A DNA stretch of 64,000 bases from Salinicola endophyticus (lineage in GTDB: Bacteria; Pseudomonadota; Gammaproteobacteria; Pseudomonadales; Halomonadaceae), in contig NZ_CP159578.1 in NCBI RefSeq assembly GCF_040536835.1, positions 3,286,001-3,350,000 on the forward strand. Direction: 5' to 3'. The notes under the pieces are model-generated. The model saw nothing but the letters and a program-made list of their open reading frames with translations, made no database searches and was not told the origin of the DNA. This document shows positions 55,659 to 63,339 of the stretch, in pieces. Every line of letters begins with the position of its first letter. Position 1 is the first letter of the stretch. The position numbers were made by a program, and so were the translations under genes.

Positions 55659-57124
55659 GCGGAGAGGCTAAGAAGCGACACCAGCAGCATCTTCAGGCGC
55701 AACGGCTTGACCGGCTTCAACAGGTAGGCGTAGCCGCGCTCGCGAATCCGCGCCTTGAGCGCCGCATCGTGATTGGCGGTGACCATCAGCACCGGCAGGC
55801 CGGGCCGTTCGCGCTGGAGCTGTTCGGCCACCGCCAGGCCGTCGTCGTCCGCCGCGTCGAGGTGGTAGTCGACCACCAGCAGGTCGGGCCTGGGCAGGTC
55901 CGCGGCAGCCTCGCGCAGTGCGGCCAGCGATAGCCCGCCCGCGATGCGACAGCCCCACCCCGAGAGCAGCGCGCGCATGCCTTCGAGCACCGCCGGGTCA
56001 TCGTCGACGATCCACACCTTCGCCCCGGCGAGCTGGTCATTGCCCGGCATGACCTCCGCCGGGGTCGCGGGGCGTGGCGCACGGCAGGCGTAGGGCACGC
56101 GAACCGAGAAGGCCGAGCCCTGCCCCGGCCGCGAGCGCAGGGTGATCGGGTGGCCCAGCATCGCGGCGATACGATCGACGATCGCCAGCCCCAGCCCCAG
56201 GCCGCGCTGTTCGCGGTCGAGCCCCGCCGCCGCACGCCGGAATTCGAGGAAGATCGCCTCGCGCTGATCGTCGGCGATCCCCGGCCCGGTGTCGCCGACC
56301 ACGATCTCCAGGCCGTCGTGGCGCCGCCGGCAGCCCAGCAGGACATGCCCGGTGGCGGTGTAGCGGATGGCGTTGGTGAGAAAGTTGCGCACCACCCGCG
56401 CCAGCAGCTGCAGGTCGGAGTCGACCACCGCGGTGCTACGCACATAGTGCAGAGTCAGCCCCTGGGATTGCGCCACCTGGCGGTACTCCTCGGCCAGGGT
56501 ATCGAGCAGCTCATCGGCACCGAAGGCGGCGATATCCGGCTTGAGCACGCCGGCATCGAGCCGTGAGATATCGACCAGCGTGCCCAGCAGCGCCTCGACA
56601 TCCTTGAGCGAGCGACCGATCTGGCCGACCAGCGGCTTGGACGCCGCCGGCACCTCGTGCTCGTCGAGCGCGCTGGTGAACAGCCGCGCGGCGTTCAGCG
56701 GCTGCAACAGGTCGTGGCTGACCGCGGCCAGAAAGCGAGTCTTCGACAGGTTGGCCGCCTCGGCCTCGCGCTTGGCCTCGCGCAGGCGCGCTTCGGCGGC
56801 CACGCGGGTGGCGATCTCGTCGCGCAGCTGATCGTTGACCTGGCCCAGCTCGTCGAGGGTGCGGTGCAGCGCCTCGGTACGCTCGCGCACCTGCTCGGCC
56901 AGCAGCACGGCGTGCTCGAAGGCGGCATAGGGCGCACCACCGGCAACCCCGCTCGACTCCACGCGCTCGATCAGCGCCGCGCAGGTCCGTCGCAGGCGGG
57001 CGTTCTCCTCGGCCAGCGCGCGCTCACGCTCGCTCGCCGGTTCCGCCGTCTCGGCACTCGGGGCATCCAGTAGCCACCCCGGTGAGGGTCCGGTCGATGT
57101 GCTTCCCATGGTGCGGCTCTCCAT
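55655..57124 (-). CDS. Hybrid sensor kinase (ErcS'/NahK-like)
   Basis: A 489-residue soluble hybrid kinase. An N-terminal coiled coil (about 30-125) is followed by HisKA with His in AVSHDLLQPLNAARLF, a HATPase domain (NFLTNAIRYT; GDTGPGIADDQ; GLGLGLAIVDRIA) and a C-terminal receiver with Asp in LLVVDYHLDA. No transmembrane segment is seen. This architecture matches PA1976 (ErcS', also NahK) of P. aeruginosa, the partner of the FIST protein NosP. Here the FIST gene lies upstream, separated by a LysR/SDR insert. The first 35 codons are duplicated at 58951-59057. Confidence 0.87.
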   Translation of the reverse strand: MESRTMGSTSTGPSPGWLLDAPSAETAEPASERERALAEENARLRRTCAALIERVESSGVAGGAPYAAFEHAVLLAEQVRERTEALHRTLDELGQVNDQLRDEIATRVAAEARLREAKREAEAANLSKTRFLAAVSHDLLQPLNAARLFTSALDEHEVPAASKPLVGQIGRSLKDVEALLGTLVDISRLDAGVLKPDIAAFGADELLDTLAEEYRQVAQSQGLTLHYVRSTAVVDSDLQLLARVVRNFLTNAIRYTATGHVLLGCRRRHDGLEIVVGDTGPGIADDQREAIFLEFRRAAAGLDREQRGLGLGLAIVDRIAAMLGHPITLRSRPGQGSAFSVRVPYACRAPRPATPAEVMPGNDQLAGAKVWIVDDDPAVLEGMRALLSGWGCRIAGGLSLAALREAAADLPRPDLLVVDYHLDAADDDGLAVAEQLQRERPGLPVLMVTANHDAALKARIRERGYAYLLKPVKPLRLKMLLVSLLSLSA

Positions 57125-57126
57125 AG
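57020..57126. repeat. 107-bp direct repeat, copy A (kinase start)
   Basis: About 91% identical (10 mismatches by eye, no gaps) to 58951-59057. This copy contains the ATG and first codons of the hybrid kinase. Read in the FIST frame it still spells a decayed FIST end (HHGKHIDRTLTGVATG) with a stop at 57024, which has lost conserved residues. Confidence 0.9.
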
Positions 57127-57131
57127 TCTGC

Positions 57132-58016
57132 TCAGCGGAAGTGTCGGCTGTGCTCGATCAGGGCGCGTAGCTTGGGCGTGACCGAGCGACGGCTGGGATA
57201 GTAGAGAAAGAAGCCGGAGAACGGCGGCAGCCACTCATCGAGCAGCGAGACCAGCTCGCCACGGTCGAGATAGGGCTTGAAGGTCTCTTCCATGCCGAAG
57301 GTGATGCCGCCGCCCGCCAGCGCGGTACGCAGCATCAACTGCATGTCGTTGGTGGTGATCTGCGGTTCGACCGCGACGTCGAACGCCTGCCCGTCGCGTT
57401 CGAACTCCCAACGATACGCTGCGGTCTCCGGCAGTGGCCGCCAGCCGATGCAACGATGGCGGGTCAGCTCCCGCGGGTGGCGCGGCGGGCCGTGGCGGGC
57501 CAGATAGCCGGGCGTGGCCACCGCCACCTGGCGCTGATCACCGGTCAGCGCCACCGCGACCATATCCTTTTCGATCACTTCCCCCAGCCGTACGCCCGCA
57601 TCGTAGCCGGCGGCGACGATATCGAACTCCTCGTCGCTCACCGTCACGTCCAGGGTGATGTCCGGATAGGCCTCGGCGAAGCTGGCGATCAGCGGGCCGG
57701 AGAGAAAGCGCTCGGCGATCGAGGTCGCAGTGATACGCAGCTGGCCGCGGGGCGACGCTTCCCGGTCGCGTGCCGATTCGATGGCCGCGCCGAGCTCATC
57801 GAACGGCGCCGAGACCGCCGCCAGGAACTGCTCGCCCTCCTGGGTCAGGCGCACGCTGCGCGTGGTGCGCAGGAACAGCGGCCGGCCGAGGTGGCGTTCG
57901 AGCCGCTGCACGCCTTGGCTCACCGCCGAGCGGGTCACCCCCAGACGATCGGCGGCGGCACGGAAGTTACCCGTCTGGGCGACGGTGACGAAAAGCGTCA
58001 AGAGATTGAGGTCCAT
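57132..58016 (-). CDS. LysR-family regulator of the inserted SDR gene
   Basis: A 294-residue LysR protein (MDLNLLTLFVTVAQTGNFRA; VTRSAVSQGVQRLERHLGRP) with a complete effector domain. It is divergent from the SDR gene at 58144. The two together form the cassette that sits between the 107-bp repeats and splits the FIST and kinase genes. Confidence 0.88.
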   Translation of the reverse strand: MDLNLLTLFVTVAQTGNFRAAADRLGVTRSAVSQGVQRLERHLGRPLFLRTTRSVRLTQEGEQFLAAVSAPFDELGAAIESARDREASPRGQLRITATSIAERFLSGPLIASFAEAYPDITLDVTVSDEEFDIVAAGYDAGVRLGEVIEKDMVAVALTGDQRQVAVATPGYLARHGPPRHPRELTRHRCIGWRPLPETAAYRWEFERDGQAFDVAVEPQITTNDMQLMLRTALAGGGITFGMEETFKPYLDRGELVSLLDEWLPPFSGFFLYYPSRRSVTPKLRALIEHSRHFR

Positions 58017-58143
58017 GACTATTGATAAATCATGCTAACCACCAGGTCCAGTCCAGAGCCAGTTCTCTTTGACGATGCCGCCGCTTACCGTGTGCAGCAG
58101 GCAAGAAGCACTGGGCTTCTTCTTCATCCAAAGAGCACACATC

Positions 58144-58875
58144 ATGCAAACCCTCGACAAGGTCATCCTCATCACCGGCGCGAGTGGCGGTATCGGCGAG
58201 AGTATCGCCCGCGAGCTGGCCGCCGCCGGTGCCAAGGTCATGCTCGGTGCGCGCCGTCTCGACGCGCTGGAGCGTATCGCCACCGAGATCCGCGCCGACG
58301 GTGGCAGCGTCGAGATTCATGCCCTGGACGTCACCGACCGCGACGCCATGGCCGCCTTCGCCCAGGCCGCGCTGACGCGCTGGGGGCGTATCGATGTGCT
58401 GGTGAACAATGCCGGCATCATGCCGCTTTCCCCGCTCGCCGCCTGCAAGCTGGACGAGTGGGAGCGCATGGTCGACGTCAACATCAAGGGCGTGCTGTGG
58501 GGCATCGGCGCGGTGCTGCCGACCATGGAGCGCCAGCAGGCTGGGCAGATCATCAACATCGCCTCCATCGGCGCCCTGCAGGTGATGCCCACCTCGGCGG
58601 TGTACTCCGCCACCAAGTTCGCGGTGCGCGCGATATCCGACGGGCTGCGCCAGGAGAGCCCCCACCTGCGGGTAACCTGCGTCAACCCTGGCGTGGTCGA
58701 GAGCGATCTGGCCTCGACCATCACCCACGAAGACACCGCAGACCTCGTTGCGCACTATCGTGAAGTCGCGCTCAAGCCTGTCGATATCGCACGAGCGGTG
58801 CGCCAGGTGATCGAGGCCCCGGAGAGCGTCGATACCACGGAAATCACCATCCGCCCTACCGCCTCGGCCAACTAA
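58144..58875 (+). CDS. SDR-family oxidoreductase
   Basis: A 243-residue classical SDR: cofactor motif TGASGGIG near residue 12, NNAG in VLVNNAGIMP, catalytic Tyr and Lys in YSATK. It resembles YdfG/clavulanate-type NADP-dependent short-chain reductases. The ATG at 58144 gives the normal family N-terminus; the frame is open to 58069. Divergent partner of the LysR gene at 57132. Substrate unknown. Confidence 0.88.
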   Translation: MQTLDKVILITGASGGIGESIARELAAAGAKVMLGARRLDALERIATEIRADGGSVEIHALDVTDRDAMAAFAQAALTRWGRIDVLVNNAGIMPLSPLAACKLDEWERMVDVNIKGVLWGIGAVLPTMERQQAGQIINIASIGALQVMPTSAVYSATKFAVRAISDGLRQESPHLRVTCVNPGVVESDLASTITHEDTADLVAHYREVALKPVDIARAVRQVIEAPESVDTTEITIRPTASAN

Positions 58876-58950
58876 GCCCAGCCCGGAGCGCACTCGCCGT
58901 GACGCTCTGGGAACCCGGCGAGCATGACGCCATAGCGATTCGGCGAGTGG

Positions 58951-59057
58951 GCGCTCACGCTCGCTCGCCGGTTCCGCCGTCTCTGCCCTCGGGGCGTCCA
59001 ATAGCCACGCCGGTGAAGGTCTGGTTGATGTGCATCCCATGGTGCTGCTCTCCATAG
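58951..59057. repeat. 107-bp direct repeat, copy B (FIST end)
   Basis: Contains the last 34 codons and stop of the FIST gene (HHGMHINQTFTGVAIG, conserved in the family). In another frame it also reads as the start of the kinase (MESSTMGCTSTRPSPAWLLD) that then runs into the insert. The two reading frames overlap by 101 nt, so this copy preserves the ancestral gene junction. Confidence 0.9.
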
Positions 59058-60187
59058 GTGTTGAAGCCGACCGTGCGATGGCGCCGCAACACGTCTTCCG
59101 CCGCCGCGACCCTCTCCAGCGCCTCGATCTCCAGGCGGCGCAGGAAGCAGTCGCAGCCGATCACCAGCGCCGGCGGCCCCAGGCGCGCTTCCAGCCCGGC
59201 GAACACTGTCTCGAGGTCGTCGAGAATCGGCGCCGGGGTCATCGCGGTGAGCACGATGCCGTTCTCCACCGCGCAGTAGAAGGTCAGGCTGCCATCGGGA
59301 TTGACGCGCTGGATCGAACGCACGTAGTGCGCCTCGCCGATACGCACCGCCAGCGGATGGCGGGCGAAGTCGGTCTCGTCGAGTGCCTCGACCGGGCGCC
59401 CCACCAGCCGCGCATACTCCTCGGCGGCGGGCGCGGCGTTGAGTTCGAACACGGTGCGCCGCTGGCGGTCGGCGGCGGTGACCACCAGCTTCTCGCCCCG
59501 CGGCCGCAGATGGTGGGTGCTGAACACCTCGAACGGCAGCGGCGTATTGACCATCACCACCACCGCCGCCTGATCGTGAAAGCGCCCCTGGTGGAAGACG
59601 TGGGTATGCGCCAGACGATTGTCGTCGCCGGCCGAACCGCCGAAGCTGGGGATGCTGCCCAGCGCCGCATCCAACGTGGCCAGCACCTGCTCTTCACTGC
59701 TCGACAAACCATCGAGCAGGGTCAGCGCGAAGCTGTGCCCGGCGATTGGCGCTAGCGCCTGATGGCGGCACTCATTGAGCAAGGTATCGGTGAGGCGCTG
59801 AGCGCGGATCAGATCGAAGTGCGCCAGATCGTCGATCAGCGCGGTCGACACGGCAAAATGCGCCCGGGGAAAGCCGATCGCCACGATGCCGCCGCGGGCG
59901 TAACCGTTCGGCGTGATCTCCCCGGCGGTGGTGCAGCCACTGACCGGCACCCCCTCGAAAGCGGCGGTCAGCGCCTCGCCGAGGGCCGCCAGCGGGTACT
60001 CGGCGCTGCAGAAGAACAGCACCGCGCCCAGGTGCGCCCCTGCCAGCGGTTCCGCCAACGCCTGCGCCAGTTCACGCGCGGCGCGCGCCGGGTCCGGCTC
60101 ATGGCTACAGGCGGTGGGCAGCACCGCGGCGGGCGAAGAGGCGCCTGCCGGGCGGGTCACCGAAGGCGGCGTCGGCGCATCGAGCAT
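58955..60187 (-). CDS. FIST-domain sensor protein (NosP-like)
   Basis: A 410-residue protein with FIST_N (about 50-240: VSGCTTAGEITPNGYARGGI; LTLLDGLSSSEEQVL; GGSAGDD) and FIST_C domains (VGFNTYGEQHHGMHINQTFT). FIST proteins of the NosP type bind heme and nitric oxide and inhibit an associated kinase (NahK in P. aeruginosa), which is encoded downstream here beyond a LysR/SDR insert. The ATG at 60187 gives the normal N-terminus; the frame is open to 60553 but overlaps the next gene. Heme binding is inferred, not visible. Confidence 0.85.
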   Translation of the reverse strand: MLDAPTPPSVTRPAGASSPAAVLPTACSHEPDPARAARELAQALAEPLAGAHLGAVLFFCSAEYPLAALGEALTAAFEGVPVSGCTTAGEITPNGYARGGIVAIGFPRAHFAVSTALIDDLAHFDLIRAQRLTDTLLNECRHQALAPIAGHSFALTLLDGLSSSEEQVLATLDAALGSIPSFGGSAGDDNRLAHTHVFHQGRFHDQAAVVVMVNTPLPFEVFSTHHLRPRGEKLVVTAADRQRRTVFELNAAPAAEEYARLVGRPVEALDETDFARHPLAVRIGEAHYVRSIQRVNPDGSLTFYCAVENGIVLTAMTPAPILDDLETVFAGLEARLGPPALVIGCDCFLRRLEIEALERVAAAEDVLRRHRTVGFNTYGEQHHGMHINQTFTGVAIGRPEGRDGGTGERA

Positions 60188-60261
60188 GACGGCGAACCTG
60201 CACAAGGAGTGATGCTGGCAGTGTAGGCCGCGCAGGCGCGGGCCCACAATGGGGCGCCTTG

Positions 60262-61140
60262 TCAGCGACCAGTCGCCATGGCCACGAACTCGGCGACGCA
60301 CGGCGCATTCGCCGCCACCGCCAGCGCCAGCGTGAAGGCCGCATCGGGTGCGTCGATGGCACGATATATGATGTGATCCTGCCTGAAGGTCTGCATGCTC
60401 TCGGGCACGATCGCCACTCCCGCCCCCACGGCGACCAGCGAGAGCACCGCATGCATGCCGTGCGCTTCCTGTACCACCTGGGGCACGAAGCCGGCGTTGG
60501 CGCAGAGCCGAACCACCTGGAGGTGAAACCCGCGCCCCTCGTGCATCGGCCACATGATGAAGGCGTCATCGGCGAGATCGGCGACGGTGAGTTCCCGCTT
60601 CGCGGCCAGGGCATGATCCCGGGCGAGCGCAATGCACAGCCGATCCTGATCGAAGGGGTACAACGCAAGGTCGGTATGTTCGCCGAGTGGCGGGATGACC
60701 ACGCCGACATCGAGCCGCCCTTCGCGCAGCGCGGCCAGCTGTGCGGCGGTCGTCGCCTCCCGCAGTTCGAGATCCACCCTCGGCTTCGCGGTTCGAAAAT
60801 CGCGGATCGTATCGGGCAGGCGGCCGTAGAGCGCGCTGCCGACATAACCCAGACGCACATGGCCAAGGCAGCCCGCGGCGGTATCACGTGCGGCCTGAAC
60901 CGATAGATCAGCCTGACGCAGGGTCTCCCGGGCCTCGCGCAGAAAGACCCCCCCTGCTGCCGTCAGCCCCAGCACGCGTTTACCGCCCCGCTCCAGAAGC
61001 TGAACGCCAAGCTCCTCCTCGAGCCTGCGCATCGCCACGGTCAGAGGCGGTTGGGACATGCCGAGCCGCTCGGCGGCTCGATGAAAATGCTGCTCCTCGG
61101 CCACGGCGACGAACTGCGCCATCTTGCGCAGGTCGACCAT
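60262..61140 (-). CDS. LysR-family regulator
   Basis: A 292-residue LysR protein (MVDLRKMAQFVAVAEEQHFH; MSQPPLTVAMRRLEEELGVQ) of the group that controls aromatic or organic acid genes, with full effector domain. An upstream ATG (61179) would overlap the palindromic operator, and the family N-terminus begins at 61140, so the shorter form is preferred. It is divergent from the SDR gene at 61298. Confidence 0.87.
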   Translation of the reverse strand: MVDLRKMAQFVAVAEEQHFHRAAERLGMSQPPLTVAMRRLEEELGVQLLERGGKRVLGLTAAGGVFLREARETLRQADLSVQAARDTAAGCLGHVRLGYVGSALYGRLPDTIRDFRTAKPRVDLELREATTAAQLAALREGRLDVGVVIPPLGEHTDLALYPFDQDRLCIALARDHALAAKRELTVADLADDAFIMWPMHEGRGFHLQVVRLCANAGFVPQVVQEAHGMHAVLSLVAVGAGVAIVPESMQTFRQDHIIYRAIDAPDAAFTLALAVAANAPCVAEFVAMATGR

Positions 61141-61162
61141 GCCCCGCCCCGACGCCACCGCA

Positions 61163-61185
61163 TTTGATACGAAAGCCATATCAAA
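61163..61185. promoter_or_regulatory. Probable LysR operator
   Basis: TTTGATA-N9-TATCAAA, perfect 7-bp arms, between the divergent LysR and SDR genes. A further GATATTGG half-site lies 14 bp to the right. Confidence 0.6.
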
Positions 61186-61297
61186 ACCGCTCTACAAAGA
61201 TATTGGCACTATTATAACGCCCCTCTCATGCTTCCCTCTCTCGTTCTCATATCTCTAGTACTCATGTCTCTAGGGTTCATGCCCACAGGAGGAAGCC

Positions 61298-62170
61298 ATG
61301 GCTCAGACACCTGTTTTTCAAGATCAGGTCGTGCTCATCACCGGGGCCGGGCGCGGCCTGGGGCTGGCCTATGCCCGCCTGATCGGCACGCTCGGCGCGA
61401 CGATTCTGCTGCATGACGTGGGCGCCGATGACAGCGGCAACGGGCTCGACCCTGACGTCGCCCGCGCCGCGGCGCAGCGCCTGCGCGATGAAGGCATCGA
61501 AGCGCATCCTTTTGACGCCCCCATCGAGACCCGCGAGCAGTGTCATGCGCTGGTGACTGCATGCCTCGGGGTACGTGGCCGCCTGGATGCTCTCATCCAC
61601 AACGCCGGCTGGGTGGCCTACGAACGGATCGAGGCGATCCAAGCGTCATCGTTCGAGCACGCCATGGCGGTGATGGCCGGCGCGCCGCTATGGCTGGCCC
61701 AGGCCGCCTGGCCCAGCCTGCGTGCAGCGGGCCACGGGCGTATCGTCCTGACCACCTCTGACCGCGCGCTTTTTCCGCAGTACGTCCACCGGGGGCTCGC
61801 CGCCTACGCTGCGGCGAAGATGGCCGCAGTCGGCATCGTGAACGTGCTGGCCGCCGAGGGCGCGGATCACGGCATCGTGGTCAATGCGGTCTCGCCGATC
61901 GCCAAGACGCGCATGTGGGGCGTCGAGGAGGAGCCGCAAGAGCTGAAGCCCGCCGCCGTGGCGCCGGGGGTCGCCTTTCTCGCCTCTTCCCGCTGTCACT
62001 CAGGCGGGTGGATTCTGCGGGCGGCCAACGGCCAGTTTCACGCCACCCGCGCCACCGAGGCCAACGGAGTCGACTATCCGCGTGACCTACGTGGCGTGCC
62101 GGCGACCACCCTGGACGAGGTCGCCGAGGCCTGGGCGCGAATCGCCTGCGTGACGCCCGAAGCTCGCTAG
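61298..62170 (+). CDS. SDR-family oxidoreductase (FabG/hydroxysteroid-like)
   Basis: A 290-residue SDR with TGAGRGLG near residue 17, HNAG in place of NNAG, and Tyr/Lys in YAAAK. Around residue 40 it has LHDVGADDSGNG, as in multifunctional-protein type SDRs. ACAGGAGG five bases upstream supports the ATG. It is divergent from the LysR gene. The substrate is unknown. Confidence 0.87.
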   Translation: MAQTPVFQDQVVLITGAGRGLGLAYARLIGTLGATILLHDVGADDSGNGLDPDVARAAAQRLRDEGIEAHPFDAPIETREQCHALVTACLGVRGRLDALIHNAGWVAYERIEAIQASSFEHAMAVMAGAPLWLAQAAWPSLRAAGHGRIVLTTSDRALFPQYVHRGLAAYAAAKMAAVGIVNVLAAEGADHGIVVNAVSPIAKTRMWGVEEEPQELKPAAVAPGVAFLASSRCHSGGWILRAANGQFHATRATEANGVDYPRDLRGVPATTLDEVAEAWARIACVTPEAR

Positions 62171-62213
62171 CCCCTACTCGGGCGAGCATTCAGACAATGA
62201 GCATGCATCGCCC

Positions 62214-62522
62214 ATTTCCTCCACGCTGCCCTCCGCCGATCAGCTGACGCGCAGTGCGGCGCTGTTAAAGGCGCTGGGTGATCCCGCCAGGCTGGATCTG
62301 CTCTATCGCTTGAAGGATGGCGAGCGTTGCGTCGGCGAGCTGGTGGGTGATGATGCCAAGCTCTCGACGGTTTCCGCCCGGTTGCAGACACTGCTGAACG
62401 CTCAACTGGTCAAGCGGCGCCGCGATGCGCGGCACCTCTACTACAGCCTGGCCGACCAGCATGTCGTTCAACTGATGGACAACGCGCTCGCGCATGCCGA
62501 TGAGGACGCCCAGTCGTCGTAG
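62214..62522 (+). CDS. ArsR/SmtB-family regulator, start codon unclear
   Basis: The frame encodes SADQLTRSAALLKALGDPAR, LKDGERCVGELVGDDAKLST and ARHLYYSLADQHVVQLMDNA, a complete winged-helix ArsR/SmtB domain of about 100 residues. In this frame, between the preceding stop at 62151 and the domain, there is no ATG, GTG or TTG; ATT at 62214 and CTG at 62226 are the only weak candidates. The ATG at 62198 is one base out of frame, so either a rare start is used or a base has been lost. It precedes a His-rich metal-binding protein gene, which suggests zinc as ligand. Confidence 0.65.
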   Translation: MSSTLPSADQLTRSAALLKALGDPARLDLLYRLKDGERCVGELVGDDAKLSTVSARLQTLLNAQLVKRRRDARHLYYSLADQHVVQLMDNALAHADEDAQSS

Positions 62523-62609
62523 ACACGGGGATGCCTCGCTCGGGCTGAAGCGCCACCCACTGCCCTTCTCATGCAAGCCCTCTAACGCAAGCTGACACAG
62601 GAGTCGACG

Positions 62610-62957
62610 ATGAGCTGCAACACGCACGACAACCACCCGCATGAACACGGCCCGAACTGCGGTCACACCCAGGTCGAGCACAACGGCCATGTGGACTATC
62701 TACACGATGGTCACCTGCATCATCCGCACGGTGATCACATCGACGAGCACGTGATCGAAGTCTCCGATCAGAACCCGGAAGCCTGCACCCCGAATCATCA
62801 TTGCAGCGACCATGCCGCCGACCACGTGCACGGCCCGGACTGCGGCCATGAAGCCGTGCCGCATGGCGACCATGTCGACTATCTGGTCAATGGCCACCTG
62901 CACCACCCGCATGGCAACCACTGCGACGACCACGGCCCGGTCAGCATCGTACGCTGA
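62610..62957 (+). CDS. His-rich metal-binding protein with internal duplication
   Basis: A 115-residue soluble protein, about one quarter His, made of two 33-residue repeats (residues 11-43 and 72-104). Each repeat has HGPxCGH near its start, then HVDYL and GHLHHPHGxH. The repeats differ at only about 10 positions. There is no signal peptide or membrane segment, so it is cytoplasmic. CAGGAG lies before the ATG. It follows an ArsR/SmtB-type gene by 87 bp and is closed by a strong terminator, so a zinc (or other transition metal) buffer or chaperone is inferred. Confidence 0.8.
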   Translation: MSCNTHDNHPHEHGPNCGHTQVEHNGHVDYLHDGHLHHPHGDHIDEHVIEVSDQNPEACTPNHHCSDHAADHVHGPDCGHEAVPHGDHVDYLVNGHLHHPHGNHCDDHGPVSIVR

Positions 62958-62982
62958 TCTCGCCCTGCATCGCTCGTAATGC

Positions 62983-63016
62983 AAAACGGCCAGGCATCGA
63001 TATGCCTGGCCGTTTT
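62983..63016. terminator. Bidirectional intrinsic terminator
   Basis: Perfect 15-bp arms AAAACGGCCAGGCAT / ATGCCTGGCCGTTTT with loop CGAT, 25 bp after the His-rich gene. The A and T runs at the ends let it work in both directions. Confidence 0.93.
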
Positions 63017-63105
63017 CGTTGGTATGCCTTGCGCCTGATCATCAGCGGCGCCTGCTCACGGATAATCTGTGCGTGGCCCGCTCGGCCCCTGCATCGGGGC
63101 AAGAC

Positions 63106-63339
63106 TCACCCCACCAGATGGCGCGCGAAGAAGTCGAGCAGTTGGGTGTGGTGGGTATTTTCCGCCTCACTACTCAGGACATGGTCCTCCCCTGCGTAGT
63201 AATACACCTCCGGGGTGCGGCCATCGAACGCGCCGCAGATACAGTCCGGCGTGCTGTGCTCGGACACGGCATCGGCGATGCCTAGTACGCCGTCTCTCGC
63301 AATTAAAAACGTCAGCAGCAGAGTCTGTTCAGGACCTTC
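63106..63339 (-). pseudogene. C-terminal fragment of an alpha/beta hydrolase (S9 peptidase-like)
   Basis: The minus frame reads DGVLGIADAVSEHSTPD, later VYYYAGEDHVLSSEAENT and HHTQLLDFFARHLVG before the stop at 63106. GEDHVLS followed by a final helix LLDFFARHL is the end of alpha/beta hydrolases or S9 peptidases (catalytic His in the EDH motif). Only about 75 codons remain. Immediately upstream is the stop of the low-GC gene at 63340, so the rest of the hydrolase has been replaced. Confidence 0.65.

Noticed and set aside
58030..59055. 341-codon minus frame starting like the hybrid kinase
   Set aside because: Only its first ~35 codons are kinase-like, from the duplicated 107-bp repeat; the rest is the shadow of the SDR gene.
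62310..62522. ArsR-family gene starting at the TTG at 62310
   Set aside because: That start would remove the first helices of the winged-helix domain (ALLKALGDPARLDLLYRL), which are plainly encoded upstream.
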